33,241 nucleotides of DNA from the NCBI GenBank assembly GCA_949893755.1, contig CATLCV010000036.1, forward strand, positions 1 to 33,241. Reading direction: 5' to 3'. The DNA is from an uncultured Lachnospiraceae bacterium (lineage in GTDB: Bacteria > Bacillota > Clostridia > Lachnospirales > Lachnospiraceae). Shown one piece after another: positions 15,704 through 23,173 of the stretch. The stretch's first letter is position 1; each line of letters begins with the position of its first letter. Both the position numbers and the translations under genes were made by a program. The notes beneath the pieces are model-generated. The model saw only the letters and a list, made by a program, of their open reading frames with translations, was not told where the DNA came from and searched no databases.

Positions 15704-16681
15704 ATGAGCGTACATTATCAGGAGCTGCCATTCTATACTATAAAGGATTCCTTTGACAACCATAATAAGAAAATCCGCTATAAACGTTTGACCAGGGATT
15801 TCAGCCAGGAACAGATCTCTACCCTGCAGAAATTTCACCTTGGTTCCTTCCGCCTTTCCGGCACGAATCACCTGATGCCGGAGTTTATCATCACTGAGGC
15901 TACAAAAAAACATTTATTTTATCCTCAGGGTTTTTGTATCATGGAGGCTGACGCTTCCTACTACACTGACCGGAGCGGCCTGGATTCTTATGAGCTCCGT
16001 TATACGTTAAGCGGCCGAGGAGTATTGGAATACCGGGGACAGACATATGTCATGAATGCTGGAACCGGATTTTGGATTGACTGCCGCGAGCCGCATCGCT
16101 ATTATAGCGACCATTCCGACTGGATCTGTACGATTTTTCATATCAATGGCACAATGGCGGCAGCTTTATTTCATCAGTATTCCTCTGATGGAAATGTCTT
16201 GTTTTCCGCCAATTCCTGTCCGAACTTTGAAATGCTGCAGTTCCAGGTACTAAAAAGCTCACAGAAGATCATGCCCTATTATGAGTATAAGCTTTCCTGT
16301 CTGATCGACATTTTGCTCACAGAACTGCTGACCTCAAAAGAGAGCAGCTTTCAATCTGACTCTGAAAATGAAATCATACCTGATATCATCAGTTATATTC
16401 AGGATCATTATACGGAAGACCTTACACTGGAACAGCTGATGCACCGTTTTGGAATCAGCCGTTCTTCCCTTTGTGCAGGATTTAAAAAATATACCGGATT
16501 TACTATCAAAAAATATATCCTGACTCTGAGGTTCCACCACGCAAAAAGACTGCTCCACAACAGCATCCTTAGTATAGAAGCTGTTGCAGAACAGTCCGGT
16601 TTTCATGATACTGCACACTTTGTACAGATGTTTAAAAAGAATGTGGGAATGACACCACTGCAATATAGGAAACAGATATGA
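15704..16681 (+). CDS. AraC-family activator of the rhamnoside operon
   Basis: The 325-residue regulator has an N-terminal cupin-like ligand domain (TLSGRGVLEYRGQTYVMNAG, then WIDCREPHRYY, as in RhaS, RhaR and other sugar-sensing AraC proteins). At the C-terminus is a double helix-turn-helix (LTLEQLMHRFGISRSSLC, then AVAEQSGFHDTAHFVQMFKK, ending MTPLQYRKQI). The ATG at 15704 has AGGAG 6 bases upstream; an ATG two codons earlier is too close to it. Its divergent position to the symporter-rhamnosidase-esterase operon makes it the likely activator, with a rhamnose-containing sugar as ligand. The ligand is inferred. Confidence 0.9.
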   Translation: MSVHYQELPFYTIKDSFDNHNKKIRYKRLTRDFSQEQISTLQKFHLGSFRLSGTNHLMPEFIITEATKKHLFYPQGFCIMEADASYYTDRSGLDSYELRYTLSGRGVLEYRGQTYVMNAGTGFWIDCREPHRYYSDHSDWICTIFHINGTMAAALFHQYSSDGNVLFSANSCPNFEMLQFQVLKSSQKIMPYYEYKLSCLIDILLTELLTSKESSFQSDSENEIIPDIISYIQDHYTEDLTLEQLMHRFGISRSSLCAGFKKYTGFTIKKYILTLRFHHAKRLLHNSILSIEAVAEQSGFHDTAHFVQMFKKNVGMTPLQYRKQI

Positions 16682-16727
16682 GTACCATCAAATCCTCTCC
16701 TATCGGGCGATCATCCGTATGAATATT

Positions 16728-16790
16728 TTAAAAATAAACTACCGGATTGTAAACCGCCTCCGGCATATCTCCATAAAAAATTGAAAGCAT
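16728..16790 (-). pseudogene. truncated second copy of the DUF4869-like gene start
   Basis: Immediately after the ATPase stop codon, a ribosome site (AAAGGAG) and ATG reproduce the first 15 codons of the DUF4869-like gene exactly (MLSIFYGDMPEAVYN). They then diverge and stop after 20 codons. This is a remnant of a second cassette copy rather than a functional gene. The surrounding 16682-16752 holds nothing else I can identify. Confidence 0.85.
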
Positions 16791-16807
16791 TGCAGGCTCC
16801 TTTTATC
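16753..16807. repeat. 55-bp direct repeat, left copy
   Basis: Matches 18182-18236 with only 2 mismatches in 55 bases, in the same orientation. It covers the ribosome site and first 13 codons of the truncated DUF4869-like copy. With its partner it brackets the two-gene cassette at 1429 bp spacing. Confidence 0.92.
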
Positions 16808-17768
16808 TCAGCACAATCTTTTCCATCCTGGAAAGAATTGCTGAACTGATTTTTTCGGTCAAATAATTTTCATTTAATTGTCTTTTGGAATACGCCAGAT
16901 AGCTCCCTTTCGTTTTTTCAATCAGCAAATCTGTAAAATATCGCTCCCAGCTAAAATAATCTTTACTCTCAATATAGTCATAGGGCGTATTCAAAATCTC
17001 TCTGATCTCATTATCCTCCCAAATGTCAGATGACAATATGAGCCACTCAAAGGATTCGGGCAGATAAAGCGCAAAGTTTTGTCTTTCAGTCATTAACTGC
17101 ATGACTCTTTCCATTTCCGGCCCAAAGGCAGCACCGTCAGCGATCACAAGTATTTTTTTATCTTTCCGATTTTTCAACAGCCGGAAAATATTTGATTTTC
17201 CATCTGCCGAACTACACTCCAAATCCTGATCACAACATACGGAATGAAAAAATTGATAGCCTGAATTACTGTCTTCCGTGATGACCATTTCCGGATTCAC
17301 TTCTGCTTTCGTCACATCCGTTCCATAGATCCTGTAAAATTCATGATAACTCTGTTTTAATGTCCCGTATTTTCCGGATGTACGGATGCCGTATATTTCT
17401 TCTACTCCATATGGAAGCGCCGAAAGTGCTTCACGAGATACGATCACGTAATAATTGTCCGTCTTTTGTATCTCTTTCGCGAAATCAGCCGACCGTACAA
17501 ATTCATTTCCCTCATCAATAAATACGATGCTGTCCTGCATCCCGGTAAGCTGCTCTTTCCACAATTCGCCTGACAGCACATGGCAGGTTTTATCACAGAT
17601 CAATTCCACCGGACTTCCGGAAGGATGGTTGACCGCTTCCTGGATCATGTCAACGAGCGTTGTTTTTCCCGTTGCGCTGTCCCCGCGGATGATCGTAAGA
17701 TTCCGTCTTACTTCAAAATCATAACGCAGCCGTTTTGAGTAAACAACCACTCTGTGTACTCCCCGCAT
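16803..17768 (-). CDS. P-loop ATPase of the DUF4869-associated cassette
   Basis: A 321-residue soluble protein. The N-terminal half has Walker A GDSATGKTTL (residues 29-38) and a Walker B-like IVFIDEGNEF (81-90), so it should bind and probably hydrolyse ATP. A second segment (KKILVIADGAAFGPEMERVM) looks like the core of a nuclease- or Toprim-like fold, but I cannot assign it. The C-terminal 100 residues are mixed helical with no motif. The start at 17768 lies 13 bases after the preceding gene's stop, with GGGGG 8 bases upstream. It forms a two-gene unit with the DUF4869-like gene. I recall this pair as recurrent in Lachnospiraceae, sometimes mislabelled as a translation factor. Function unknown. 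Confidence 0.75.
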   Translation of the reverse strand: MRGVHRVVVYSKRLRYDFEVRRNLTIIRGDSATGKTTLVDMIQEAVNHPSGSPVELICDKTCHVLSGELWKEQLTGMQDSIVFIDEGNEFVRSADFAKEIQKTDNYYVIVSREALSALPYGVEEIYGIRTSGKYGTLKQSYHEFYRIYGTDVTKAEVNPEMVITEDSNSGYQFFHSVCCDQDLECSSADGKSNIFRLLKNRKDKKILVIADGAAFGPEMERVMQLMTERQNFALYLPESFEWLILSSDIWEDNEIREILNTPYDYIESKDYFSWERYFTDLLIEKTKGSYLAYSKRQLNENYLTEKISSAILSRMEKIVLR

Positions 17769-17781
17769 ATCTGCCGCCCCC

Positions 17782-18219
17782 TTAAACAAATTCACCGGCA
17801 ATCGGCACCAGTTCTTTCGTTGAATGCACGATCTGGCCAGTATTTAATATCCGGATCGTAAAAGGCTCATTTCCAAACCGCATCAGATGGCGCAGATTGA
17901 TCGTCCGGTCTTCCTTCTCCGCTATTTTCAGCAACCACCGCGCGCAATTGTCGCCGCATGTAGAAGCATTAAAAATCTTCGAGGTATGGAACTTCACAAG
18001 AATCAGTGTTTTCACGCCGCCGGAAAGCCCCAGCGGAGGAATTTTCCCCAGAACAGGGCTGTCGATCACGCCGCTGTCCAATACGGTTGATTTGTCCACA
18101 TCCAGGATCATTTCCCTGACAAACGTGTCTGTGATCCATTCATCTTCATAATCGTATTTAAAGTATGAGGCAGTATTATACACCGCCTCCGGCATATCTC
18201 CATAAAAAATTGAAAGCAT
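17782..18219 (-). CDS. DUF4869-like protein
   Basis: A 145-residue soluble protein that opens MLSIFYGDMPEAVYN and has a conserved-looking core: IDSPVLGKIPPLGLSGGVK, then FNASTCGDNCARWLLKIAE and INLRHLMRFG. I recognise this as the family called DUF4869, from memory. The recurring Cys residues in TCGDNC and a Gly-rich loop suggest a compact folded domain, but no catalytic motif is clear. The start has AAAGGAG 6 bases upstream and a good promoter. It is co-transcribed with the P-loop ATPase. Its first codons are repeated downstream of that gene, which marks past duplication or loss of the cassette. Confidence 0.75.
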   Translation of the reverse strand: MLSIFYGDMPEAVYNTASYFKYDYEDEWITDTFVREMILDVDKSTVLDSGVIDSPVLGKIPPLGLSGGVKTLILVKFHTSKIFNASTCGDNCARWLLKIAEKEDRTINLRHLMRFGNEPFTIRILNTGQIVHSTKELVPIAGEFV

Positions 18220-18236
18220 TACAGGCTCCTTTCATC
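18182..18236. repeat. 55-bp direct repeat, right copy
   Basis: Right partner of 16753-16807. It covers the ribosome site and first 13 codons of the intact DUF4869-like gene. Confidence 0.92.
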
Positions 18237-18255
18237 AGCAGATCACTTCGATATT

Positions 18256-18284
18256 ATTATATACAAAAGCGGAGCCTGTTACAA
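18256..18284 (-). promoter_or_regulatory. promoter of the DUF4869-ATPase cassette
   Basis: Minus-strand TTGTAA (18284-18279), an exact 17-base spacer and a perfect TATAAT (18261-18256). The start would be about 30 bases before the gene. Just upstream an 8-bp perfect hairpin (18293-18311, CAATCCTA/TAGGATTG) may end the transcript from the DUF6440-like gene or serve as an operator. Confidence 0.75.
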
Positions 18285-18322
18285 GACGTTTTCAATCCTA
18301 TGTTAGGATTGCTATACCAGAC

Positions 18323-18347
18323 TGCAAAAAAGCAAGTTATTTTTGCA
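18323..18347 (-). terminator. hairpin at the end of the DUF6440-like gene
   Basis: The stem TGCAAAAA/TTTTTGCA with a 9-base loop starts in the last codons of the small gene and runs through a T-tract. It is AT-rich and therefore a weak terminator. Confidence 0.45.
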
Positions 18348-18522
18348 CAGCTCCCGGCTTTTGGTACGTCACAACCGGTTTTCCCTCCTGATCCAGAAGA
18401 GGTGTAAATCCCCCTGCGTTTCCGCTTCTGCGAAACACATAATTTACCCCTGTTTCTGCGTCAACCCAGATCTCAACCACCTCAATGGTACCCTGACTGT
18501 AAATTTTCTGAAAACGGTTCAT
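18337..18522 (-). CDS. small DUF6440-like protein
   Basis: A 61-residue protein reading MNRFQKIYSQ, then EIWVDAETGVNYVFRRSGNA and GGFTPLLDQEGKPVV. This short beta-rich sequence matches my memory of the family called DUF6440, a common small protein in Clostridia with no known function. GGAGG lies 7 bases before the chosen ATG; an adjacent ATG at 18525 is equally possible. It follows the PadR gene and the broken DUF2812 gene on the same strand and may share their promoter. Confidence 0.75.
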   Translation of the reverse strand: MNRFQKIYSQGTIEVVEIWVDAETGVNYVFRRSGNAGGFTPLLDQEGKPVVTYQKPGAVQK

Positions 18523-18548
18523 CATAATTCCTCCAATTCTTTTTTTAA

Positions 18549-18695
18549 TCACCGATCAGCCTTGCCGCCCCCTCGGCAGCCAAAACCTGATACTCTGACA
18601 AATTTCCAACCGGATCGGTGCATTTCCCGAAGATACTCCTGTTCTTTTTCGTATTCATACAATGTAAAAAATCTGAATGCTTTTTTTGTGTCCAC
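18549..18695 (-). pseudogene. truncated DUF2812 gene after padR
   Basis: A GTG at 18695 directly abuts the PadR stop, with AGGAGG 8 bases upstream, and opens a 48-codon frame. It begins VDTKKAFRFFTLYEYEKEQE and continues YLREMHRSGWKFVRVSGFG before switching to an unrelated short tail and a stop. The start matches the N-terminus of DUF2812 membrane proteins, which commonly follow PadR genes and are normally far longer. Most of the gene has been lost, apparently by a deletion that joined its first 39 codons to foreign or frameshifted sequence. The good ribosome site suggests the stub is still translated. Confidence 0.75.
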
Positions 18696-19010
18696 TTACA
18701 TTTCCTCCTGTGCGATCCGATACAAACGTTCAATACGTCTCAATTCGATCTGCAGCACCTCTGATCCCAAATCGGTGATCTGATAGATTTTTCGTTTATC
18801 CTCTTCCCGGATAAATTGAATCAGACCGTCCTTTTCCATTTTTGATAAGCTTCCGTACATGGTACCGGGAGCAAGCCGTATCTCGCCGTCTGTCAGCTTT
18901 TCAACGGTCCGGATGATCCCATAGCCATGATTCGGCTGTTTCAGACACCGTAAAATATAAAAGGCTGTTTCCGTCATGGGAACATAGACTTTCTTTATAT
19001 GCTGGTTCAC
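18696..19010 (-). CDS. PadR-family transcriptional repressor
   Basis: The 104-residue regulator has the PadR winged helix: TETAFYILRCLKQPNHGYGI, then LAPGTMYGSLSKMEKDGLI, then KRKIYQITDLGSEVL and a short dimer helix. PadR proteins repress genes for envelope stress, drug export or phenolic acid use and are released by ligand or antibiotic. The start is a GTG at 19010, 9 bases after GGAGG; the longer reading runs back through the promoter. The promoter holds a perfect palindrome, so the gene probably represses itself. Its usual DUF2812 partner is truncated. The ABC operon that starts at 19264 on the other strand may be a further target. Confidence 0.9.
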   Translation of the reverse strand: MNQHIKKVYVPMTETAFYILRCLKQPNHGYGIIRTVEKLTDGEIRLAPGTMYGSLSKMEKDGLIQFIREEDKRKIYQITDLGSEVLQIELRRIERLYRIAQEEM

Positions 19011-19059
19011 TCTCACGATCCTCCTCTCTGTTTTACTGCGATGTATCGAACTGCTATAT

Positions 19060-19088
19060 AGTATATCGCACTTCGATATACTTGTCAA
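19060..19088 (-). promoter_or_regulatory. padR promoter containing a perfect PadR-type palindrome
   Basis: Minus-strand TTGACA (19088-19083), an exact 17-base spacer and TATACT (19065-19060). The spacer and -10 are covered by the palindrome AGTATATCG-N5-CGATATACT (19060-19082) with perfect 9-bp arms. PadR operators are AT-rich palindromes of this kind, so a bound dimer would directly cover the promoter. Confidence 0.88.
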
Positions 19089-19145
19089 ACGGTATTATTT
19101 ATGCAGATACACTTCTAAATCATACCGGCAGCATCAGCTGTTTTT

Positions 19146-19199
19146 TTACATCTTGGTTACAACTTGTTGATGACTTGATTACATCTCCTCCTGTATAAT
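19146..19199 (+). promoter_or_regulatory. 11-bp phased direct repeats and -10 of the ABC operon
   Basis: TTACA occurs at 19146, 19157 and 19179, with a degenerate TGATG at 19168, so four units repeat at exactly 11-bp intervals. They end 11 bases before a perfect -10 TATAAT (19194-19199), and there is no good -35. Such helix-phased direct repeats are the mode of binding of OmpR/PhoB-type regulators. The rest of the 19089-19263 gap shows no gene. Confidence 0.6.
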
Positions 19200-19263
19200 A
19201 AACCCAGCAAGAAACGAGAAACACTTTTTTGTAAAACTGATGATATATGGAGGTACAACTGCT

Positions 19264-20796
19264 ATGAAACGAAAATCATTGATTTCTCTGCTGCTCTGCG
19301 GCGCACTGCTCTCCGGAATGTCCTGGGGATGTGCAAAGACACCGGACAATCCCATCGTCCGTGAAAAAAAAGGACCGAGCCTGGAGAATTATGAGGAAGC
19401 ACAACCTGTAGAATCCTCTTCCAGAGAGGAAAACGCGCTGGCCGAGCACCTCCAGGTGCCAGAGCTTTATGAAGCCGCGGCAGCCAGCGCTGACAACAGC
19501 ATTCAGGTCACCTGCGAAGCACAGGTAAGTGTCCCGGATGTGGCCGGGATCCCGATCTACAAGGTCAGCCAAAAGCCTTTGGACGAAGCATGGATCTCCC
19601 AGGTAACGGAAACATTTTTCGGGGATGCCCCCATCATCTATGACGGAGATACTTATTTTCAGATTACCAAAGCGCAGGCTCTGGAACAGCTGAATAAATA
19701 TAAAGCCTTTGAAGCCGAAGGCAATCTGGATCCCTACGGAGCCATTGCCTATGCCAGAGAGCAGGGATGGGAGAATCCGGAGCAATATTTCAACCTGCAG
19801 GAACTCATTTCTTATTATGAAAAGATTTATGATGCCGCACCGGAAGCAGCCGAAAAAAAGGAGGTCACTCCTGTCCTGACCGAAGAGGGCGGGGAATCCT
19901 CTTCCAAATACTTCGCCGGCGCGGTGGAGCTGGATGGGCATGCCTATCGTTATCGGATCCGGGCAAACGGTACAGACCCTATGGATATCAAAATCTCCCG
20001 GTTTGGGGCTGACCTGGCCTCGCCGGAATGGGAGATGTCCCATTATGATTACAGGATGGAGGATAACTCCCTGCCCATCGAAGAAAAGGTGCCGTCCCGT
20101 GAAGAGGCAGAAGAAATGGCCGGGATCACTGCGGAACAGGCCGTAGAGCTTGCAGACCGGTATATGGAAAAGCTGGGACTTACGGATTTCTCCGCAAAAA
20201 ATACTGCGCTGAGCCTGTGTAAATTCCGCACAGACGGTCCTGCTGTGAATCACATCCCTTACTCAGAAGCAGGCTATACCATCACCTATACGAGGGATGT
20301 GGGCGGAATCCCAATCACAAATGAACTCATTCCGGGCGGTTCCCTCCCCGATATGGACAGTACCCTGGAACCCTGGAGATATGAAAAGGTAAGCTTCTGT
20401 GTGAACAAAGACGGGCTGCAGGAGGTGAAGATCCTGAACCTCTATCAGCTGGAATACCAGCAGATGGACAATGTAACACTGCTTTCTTTTCCCGAGATTG
20501 CAGAGATCTTTGAGCAGATGATCCTGATCAAATATGCGGACTGGGTGACTCCCGGCGGATACATCAAGCTGGATATCACAAATGCGGCGCTGGGGTATAC
20601 AAGGATCTATGATCCGGGTACGGATCATACCAGCGGCATTCTGGTTCCGGTCTGGGATTTCTTCGGGACCGAGGAACGGCTGCAGGTTGACGCGGAATAT
20701 GGAGACAGCCACACAAAAGGAGGTTCCCCTGACAGCAGCTTTCTGACCATCAACGCCGCAAACGGAACCATAGTGGACCGCAGCCTGGGGTTTTGA
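19264..20796 (+). CDS. large lipoprotein, first gene of six-gene ABC operon
   Basis: A 510-residue exported protein. The signal peptide (MKRKSLISLLLCGALLSG) ends at Cys23 in MSWGC, which looks like a lipidation site although Trp at -2 is unusual. After an acidic linker come mixed alpha/beta regions rich in Tyr, Glu and Asp, including YEKVSFCVNKDGLQEVKILN and a C-terminal part reading LVPVWDFFGTE and FLTINAANGTIVDRSLGF. These resemble two-lobed periplasmic lipoprotein folds. I could not identify the family. The ATG at 19264 follows GGAGG by 10 bases. It leads an operon with two permease-like proteins and an E-loop ATPase. Lipoproteins in lantibiotic-immunity loci (LanI) bind the peptide outside the cell, and this may be a larger analogue. 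Confidence 0.75.
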   Translation: MKRKSLISLLLCGALLSGMSWGCAKTPDNPIVREKKGPSLENYEEAQPVESSSREENALAEHLQVPELYEAAAASADNSIQVTCEAQVSVPDVAGIPIYKVSQKPLDEAWISQVTETFFGDAPIIYDGDTYFQITKAQALEQLNKYKAFEAEGNLDPYGAIAYAREQGWENPEQYFNLQELISYYEKIYDAAPEAAEKKEVTPVLTEEGGESSSKYFAGAVELDGHAYRYRIRANGTDPMDIKISRFGADLASPEWEMSHYDYRMEDNSLPIEEKVPSREEAEEMAGITAEQAVELADRYMEKLGLTDFSAKNTALSLCKFRTDGPAVNHIPYSEAGYTITYTRDVGGIPITNELIPGGSLPDMDSTLEPWRYEKVSFCVNKDGLQEVKILNLYQLEYQQMDNVTLLSFPEIAEIFEQMILIKYADWVTPGGYIKLDITNAALGYTRIYDPGTDHTSGILVPVWDFFGTEERLQVDAEYGDSHTKGGSPDSSFLTINAANGTIVDRSLGF

Positions 20797-20799
20797 GCC

Positions 20800-21681
20800 A
20801 TGAAGCTTGTAACGGCGGCAGTCCGATATCAGTTCCTTGGTTTTTTCAAGAATCCCAGAGTCATCCTGACTTTCCTGCTCAGTATCGTGCTCTGTTTTCT
20901 GCTGAGCGGATGCGTGATGGAGATCATCGGGCATTTTCATACCAGCATCCAGGCCGCGGAGCCGTTCCTCTGGACCTTCGGGGACGCCACCGCACTGCTG
21001 CTGGTGTCCCTGCTCCTGATCTTCCTGTTTTCGGACCTTCCGAAGCTGAACGCGTTTACCCCCTTTTACCTGATGCGGATGACGAAGAAAACGTGGCTGG
21101 CCGCGCAGTTTTTGTATATTGTCTGCTGCACCATGCTGTATATCTTCTTTATCGGAGCCGCCACAACGGTACTCTGCATGAAGCACGCCTTTCCCGGGAA
21201 TCTGTGGAGCGAGACTGCCGCGCTCCTGGGCTATTCCAGCGTAGGAAAAAAGATGCAGATTCCTTCTACCGTGAAGGTCATGGAAAGTGTCAGCCCCTAC
21301 GGCTGCATGCTGCAGGTCCTGCTTCTGATGCTGGGGTACAGCCTGACGCTTGGATTTCTGATCCTTCTCGGGAACCTGCTCCTCGGGAAAAAATATGGAA
21401 TGCTTCTGGGGATTGCCTACAGCCTGTACGGATTTCTGTTGGATCCCAATGTGCTGGGTGCTCTGATGGGACTGGAGGATCATGAAATGTACCGGGTCCG
21501 CAGCATCGTAGGCTGGATCAGCCCTCTCAACCAGGCGGTCTACGGGATGCACGATTTTGGATATGACAATCTGCCTTCCATATGGCAGTCCCTGGGGCTG
21601 TTCGGGCTGCTGCTCCTGGCCGCGGTATCTCTCTCCTGCCGGGCGCTCTCCCGATATAATTTTACATTTCTTGGGAATTAA
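20800..21681 (+). CDS. ABC-2-like membrane protein (permease 1)
   Basis: A 293-residue protein with about six strongly hydrophobic segments, for example VILTFLLSIVLCFLLSGCV, ALLLVSLLLIFLF and LLLMLGYSLTLGFLILLGNL. The N-terminal MKLVTAAVRYQFLGFFKNPR is the typical cytoplasmic entry helix of ABC-2 permeases. An extracytoplasmic loop lies between helices 3 and 4. It starts 3 bases after the lipoprotein stop and pairs with a second membrane protein and an ATPase. Size and order match the small permeases (LanE, LanG) of peptide-immunity transporters. The family match is by architecture only. Confidence 0.75.
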   Translation: MKLVTAAVRYQFLGFFKNPRVILTFLLSIVLCFLLSGCVMEIIGHFHTSIQAAEPFLWTFGDATALLLVSLLLIFLFSDLPKLNAFTPFYLMRMTKKTWLAAQFLYIVCCTMLYIFFIGAATTVLCMKHAFPGNLWSETAALLGYSSVGKKMQIPSTVKVMESVSPYGCMLQVLLLMLGYSLTLGFLILLGNLLLGKKYGMLLGIAYSLYGFLLDPNVLGALMGLEDHEMYRVRSIVGWISPLNQAVYGMHDFGYDNLPSIWQSLGLFGLLLLAAVSLSCRALSRYNFTFLGN

Positions 21682-21694
21682 AAAGGACTTTACA

Positions 21695-22438
21695 ATGGAT
21701 CTGAAACGGATACTGACAGACAAAAAATTTTATTTCGCGGTGCTGCTGGCATTTGCGGCAATCCTGATCGGTACTTCCTGGGCGGACCTCAAACCGGATG
21801 CGGAAGCTCCGGCGCCTTTTTCCTGCGGGACCTTTTTGCTGACACTGGAAAAGGCCCTGCAGTCAAGAACCGTGCTTTTTCTCATACCCATCACGGCGGT
21901 TCTGCCCTGCGGAGATCTATATCTGCGGGAACAGCAGCGGCATTTTCTGAGATTCCTGCTCCTGCGCCGGACCAAAAAGGAATACTGCAGGGACCGGATT
22001 TTCACCACCGCCCTCTCCGGCGCAATGGTCTGGCTGGCGGCGGTATTTCTGGGAGTTTTATTTTTCTTCCTCCTGTTATATTCCCGGGAGGCACTCTGGA
22101 ACTATCCGAAAGAAACAGTCCTAAAGCTCCTGTGCACCGTGGGACGGATCTGTCTGGTGTCCTCCGCGCTTGCCAGCCTGAGCGCATGCTTCGGTGTCTT
22201 AAGCGGCTCCGTCTATCTGGCGCTGGGGCTTCCGTTTATCCTGTATTCTTTCGGAATGATCCTGAGAGAACGTTATCTGAATGTCCTGTTCTGCATCGAC
22301 CCGGCCGAATGGATCCGGGCGGAACAGAACTGGGGAAGCGGCGGACGCTCCCTGTGGCTCTTTCTTTTGCTGCTCGCGCTCAGCGCCGCCCTGCTCCATC
22401 AGATGATCCTGGAGATCCGGATCGGTACAGAGGTCTGA
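21695..22438 (+). CDS. ABC-2-like membrane protein (permease 2)
   Basis: A 247-residue membrane protein of about six helices, opening MDLKRILTDKKFYFAVLLAF. It contains a cytoplasmic motif, LREQQRHFLRFLLLRRTKKE, that resembles the coupling helix of ABC-2 permeases in the same place as FYLMRMTKKTW in permease 1. The start at 21695 follows AAGGA by 7 bases; longer upstream readings overlap permease 1 and lack a ribosome site. Together the two would form a heterodimeric channel with the downstream ATPase. A 75-bp gap with a possible weak 6-bp stem (22445-22450/22476-22481) follows. Confidence 0.75.
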   Translation: MDLKRILTDKKFYFAVLLAFAAILIGTSWADLKPDAEAPAPFSCGTFLLTLEKALQSRTVLFLIPITAVLPCGDLYLREQQRHFLRFLLLRRTKKEYCRDRIFTTALSGAMVWLAAVFLGVLFFFLLLYSREALWNYPKETVLKLLCTVGRICLVSSALASLSACFGVLSGSVYLALGLPFILYSFGMILRERYLNVLFCIDPAEWIRAEQNWGSGGRSLWLFLLLLALSAALLHQMILEIRIGTEV

Positions 22439-22513
22439 CAGCCTGCAGGCACAGATCAGGTCAGACAGATCGGCGGCCTGCTCTTTCAGAATAATAATGA
22501 AAGGAACACATGC

Positions 22514-23173
22514 ATGATGAATATGGATTATTATATTGAACTTACGAACGTCCGGAAATGCTTCCAGGGTGAGGACGTATTAAAGGAATTGAATTTCTGT
22601 GTGGAACGCGGCAGTGCATACGGGATTGCCGGCAACAACGGCTCCGGCAAGACCGTGCTGATGAAATGTATCTGCGGATTTCTCCCTGTCACCCAGGGTC
22701 TTGTCCGTGTGGGCGGAAAATACATCGGCAGGGAGGTGGATTTTCCCCAGAGCCTGGGGGCGATCATCGAGACACCCGGGTTCCTGGATCACTTAAGCGG
22801 CAGGCGCAACCTGCAAATCCTTGCCGACCTGCGGGGGCGGCTGACCGGAAGGGACATCACGGTGGCTCTTCTCCGGGTCGGCTTAAATCCCGGCCTGACC
22901 CGGCCTGTAGCGAAGTATTCCCTGGGAATGCGGCAGCGGCTCGGAATTGCGCAGGCCATCATGGAGGATCCGGAGCTTTTGATCCTGGATGAGCCCTTTA
23001 ACGGTCTGGACAAGCAGGGCGTCCAGGAAATGCGTTCCCTGCTGCTGGAGGAAAAGGCCCGTGGCAAGACGATCCTTCTGTCCAGCCATAACAGTGAGGA
23101 CCTCCGGATCCTGTGCGACCGGATTTTTGAAATGGACGCGGGAATCATGAAAGAGGTGGAAAAAACGGTATGA
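22514..23173 (+). CDS. ABC transporter ATPase with E-loop (LanF/BcrA-like)
   Basis: The 219-residue ATPase has Walker A GNNGSGKT (40-47), signature YSLGMRQRL, Walker B LLILDEP (154-160), D-loop NGLD and switch His in LLSSHN. The Q-loop position reads GAIIETPGFL, with Glu85 in place of the usual Gln. This E-loop is a known trait of LanF-type ATPases in lantibiotic-immunity transporters and of BcrA-like proteins. The protein lacks the C-terminal extension of larger drug-exporter ATPases. It shares ATGA with the next gene. The likely role is to power export or membrane clearance of a peptide. AAGGA lies upstream of the ATG; ATGs at 22517 and 22523 are alternatives. Confidence 0.9.
   Translation: MMNMDYYIELTNVRKCFQGEDVLKELNFCVERGSAYGIAGNNGSGKTVLMKCICGFLPVTQGLVRVGGKYIGREVDFPQSLGAIIETPGFLDHLSGRRNLQILADLRGRLTGRDITVALLRVGLNPGLTRPVAKYSLGMRQRLGIAQAIMEDPELLILDEPFNGLDKQGVQEMRSLLLEEKARGKTILLSSHNSEDLRILCDRIFEMDAGIMKEVEKTV

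Noticed and set aside
18545-18733. 62-codon frame overlapping padR and the DUF2812 stub
   Set aside because: The neighbouring frame from GTG 18695 has the ribosome site and the DUF2812 signature, so this one is a shadow.
8608-19183. A shared BceR motif linking bceA and the ABC operon through TTACA elements
   Set aside because: TTACA is short and common. The bceA site is an inverted repeat, while the ABC site is a direct repeat in phase, so a shared regulator is not supported by sequence alone.
20263-21723. 486-codon open frame on the minus strand
   Set aside because: It lies fully antisense to the lipoprotein and permease genes, is rich in Gln, His and Arg with no domain, and has no ribosome site. 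A shadow of codon bias.
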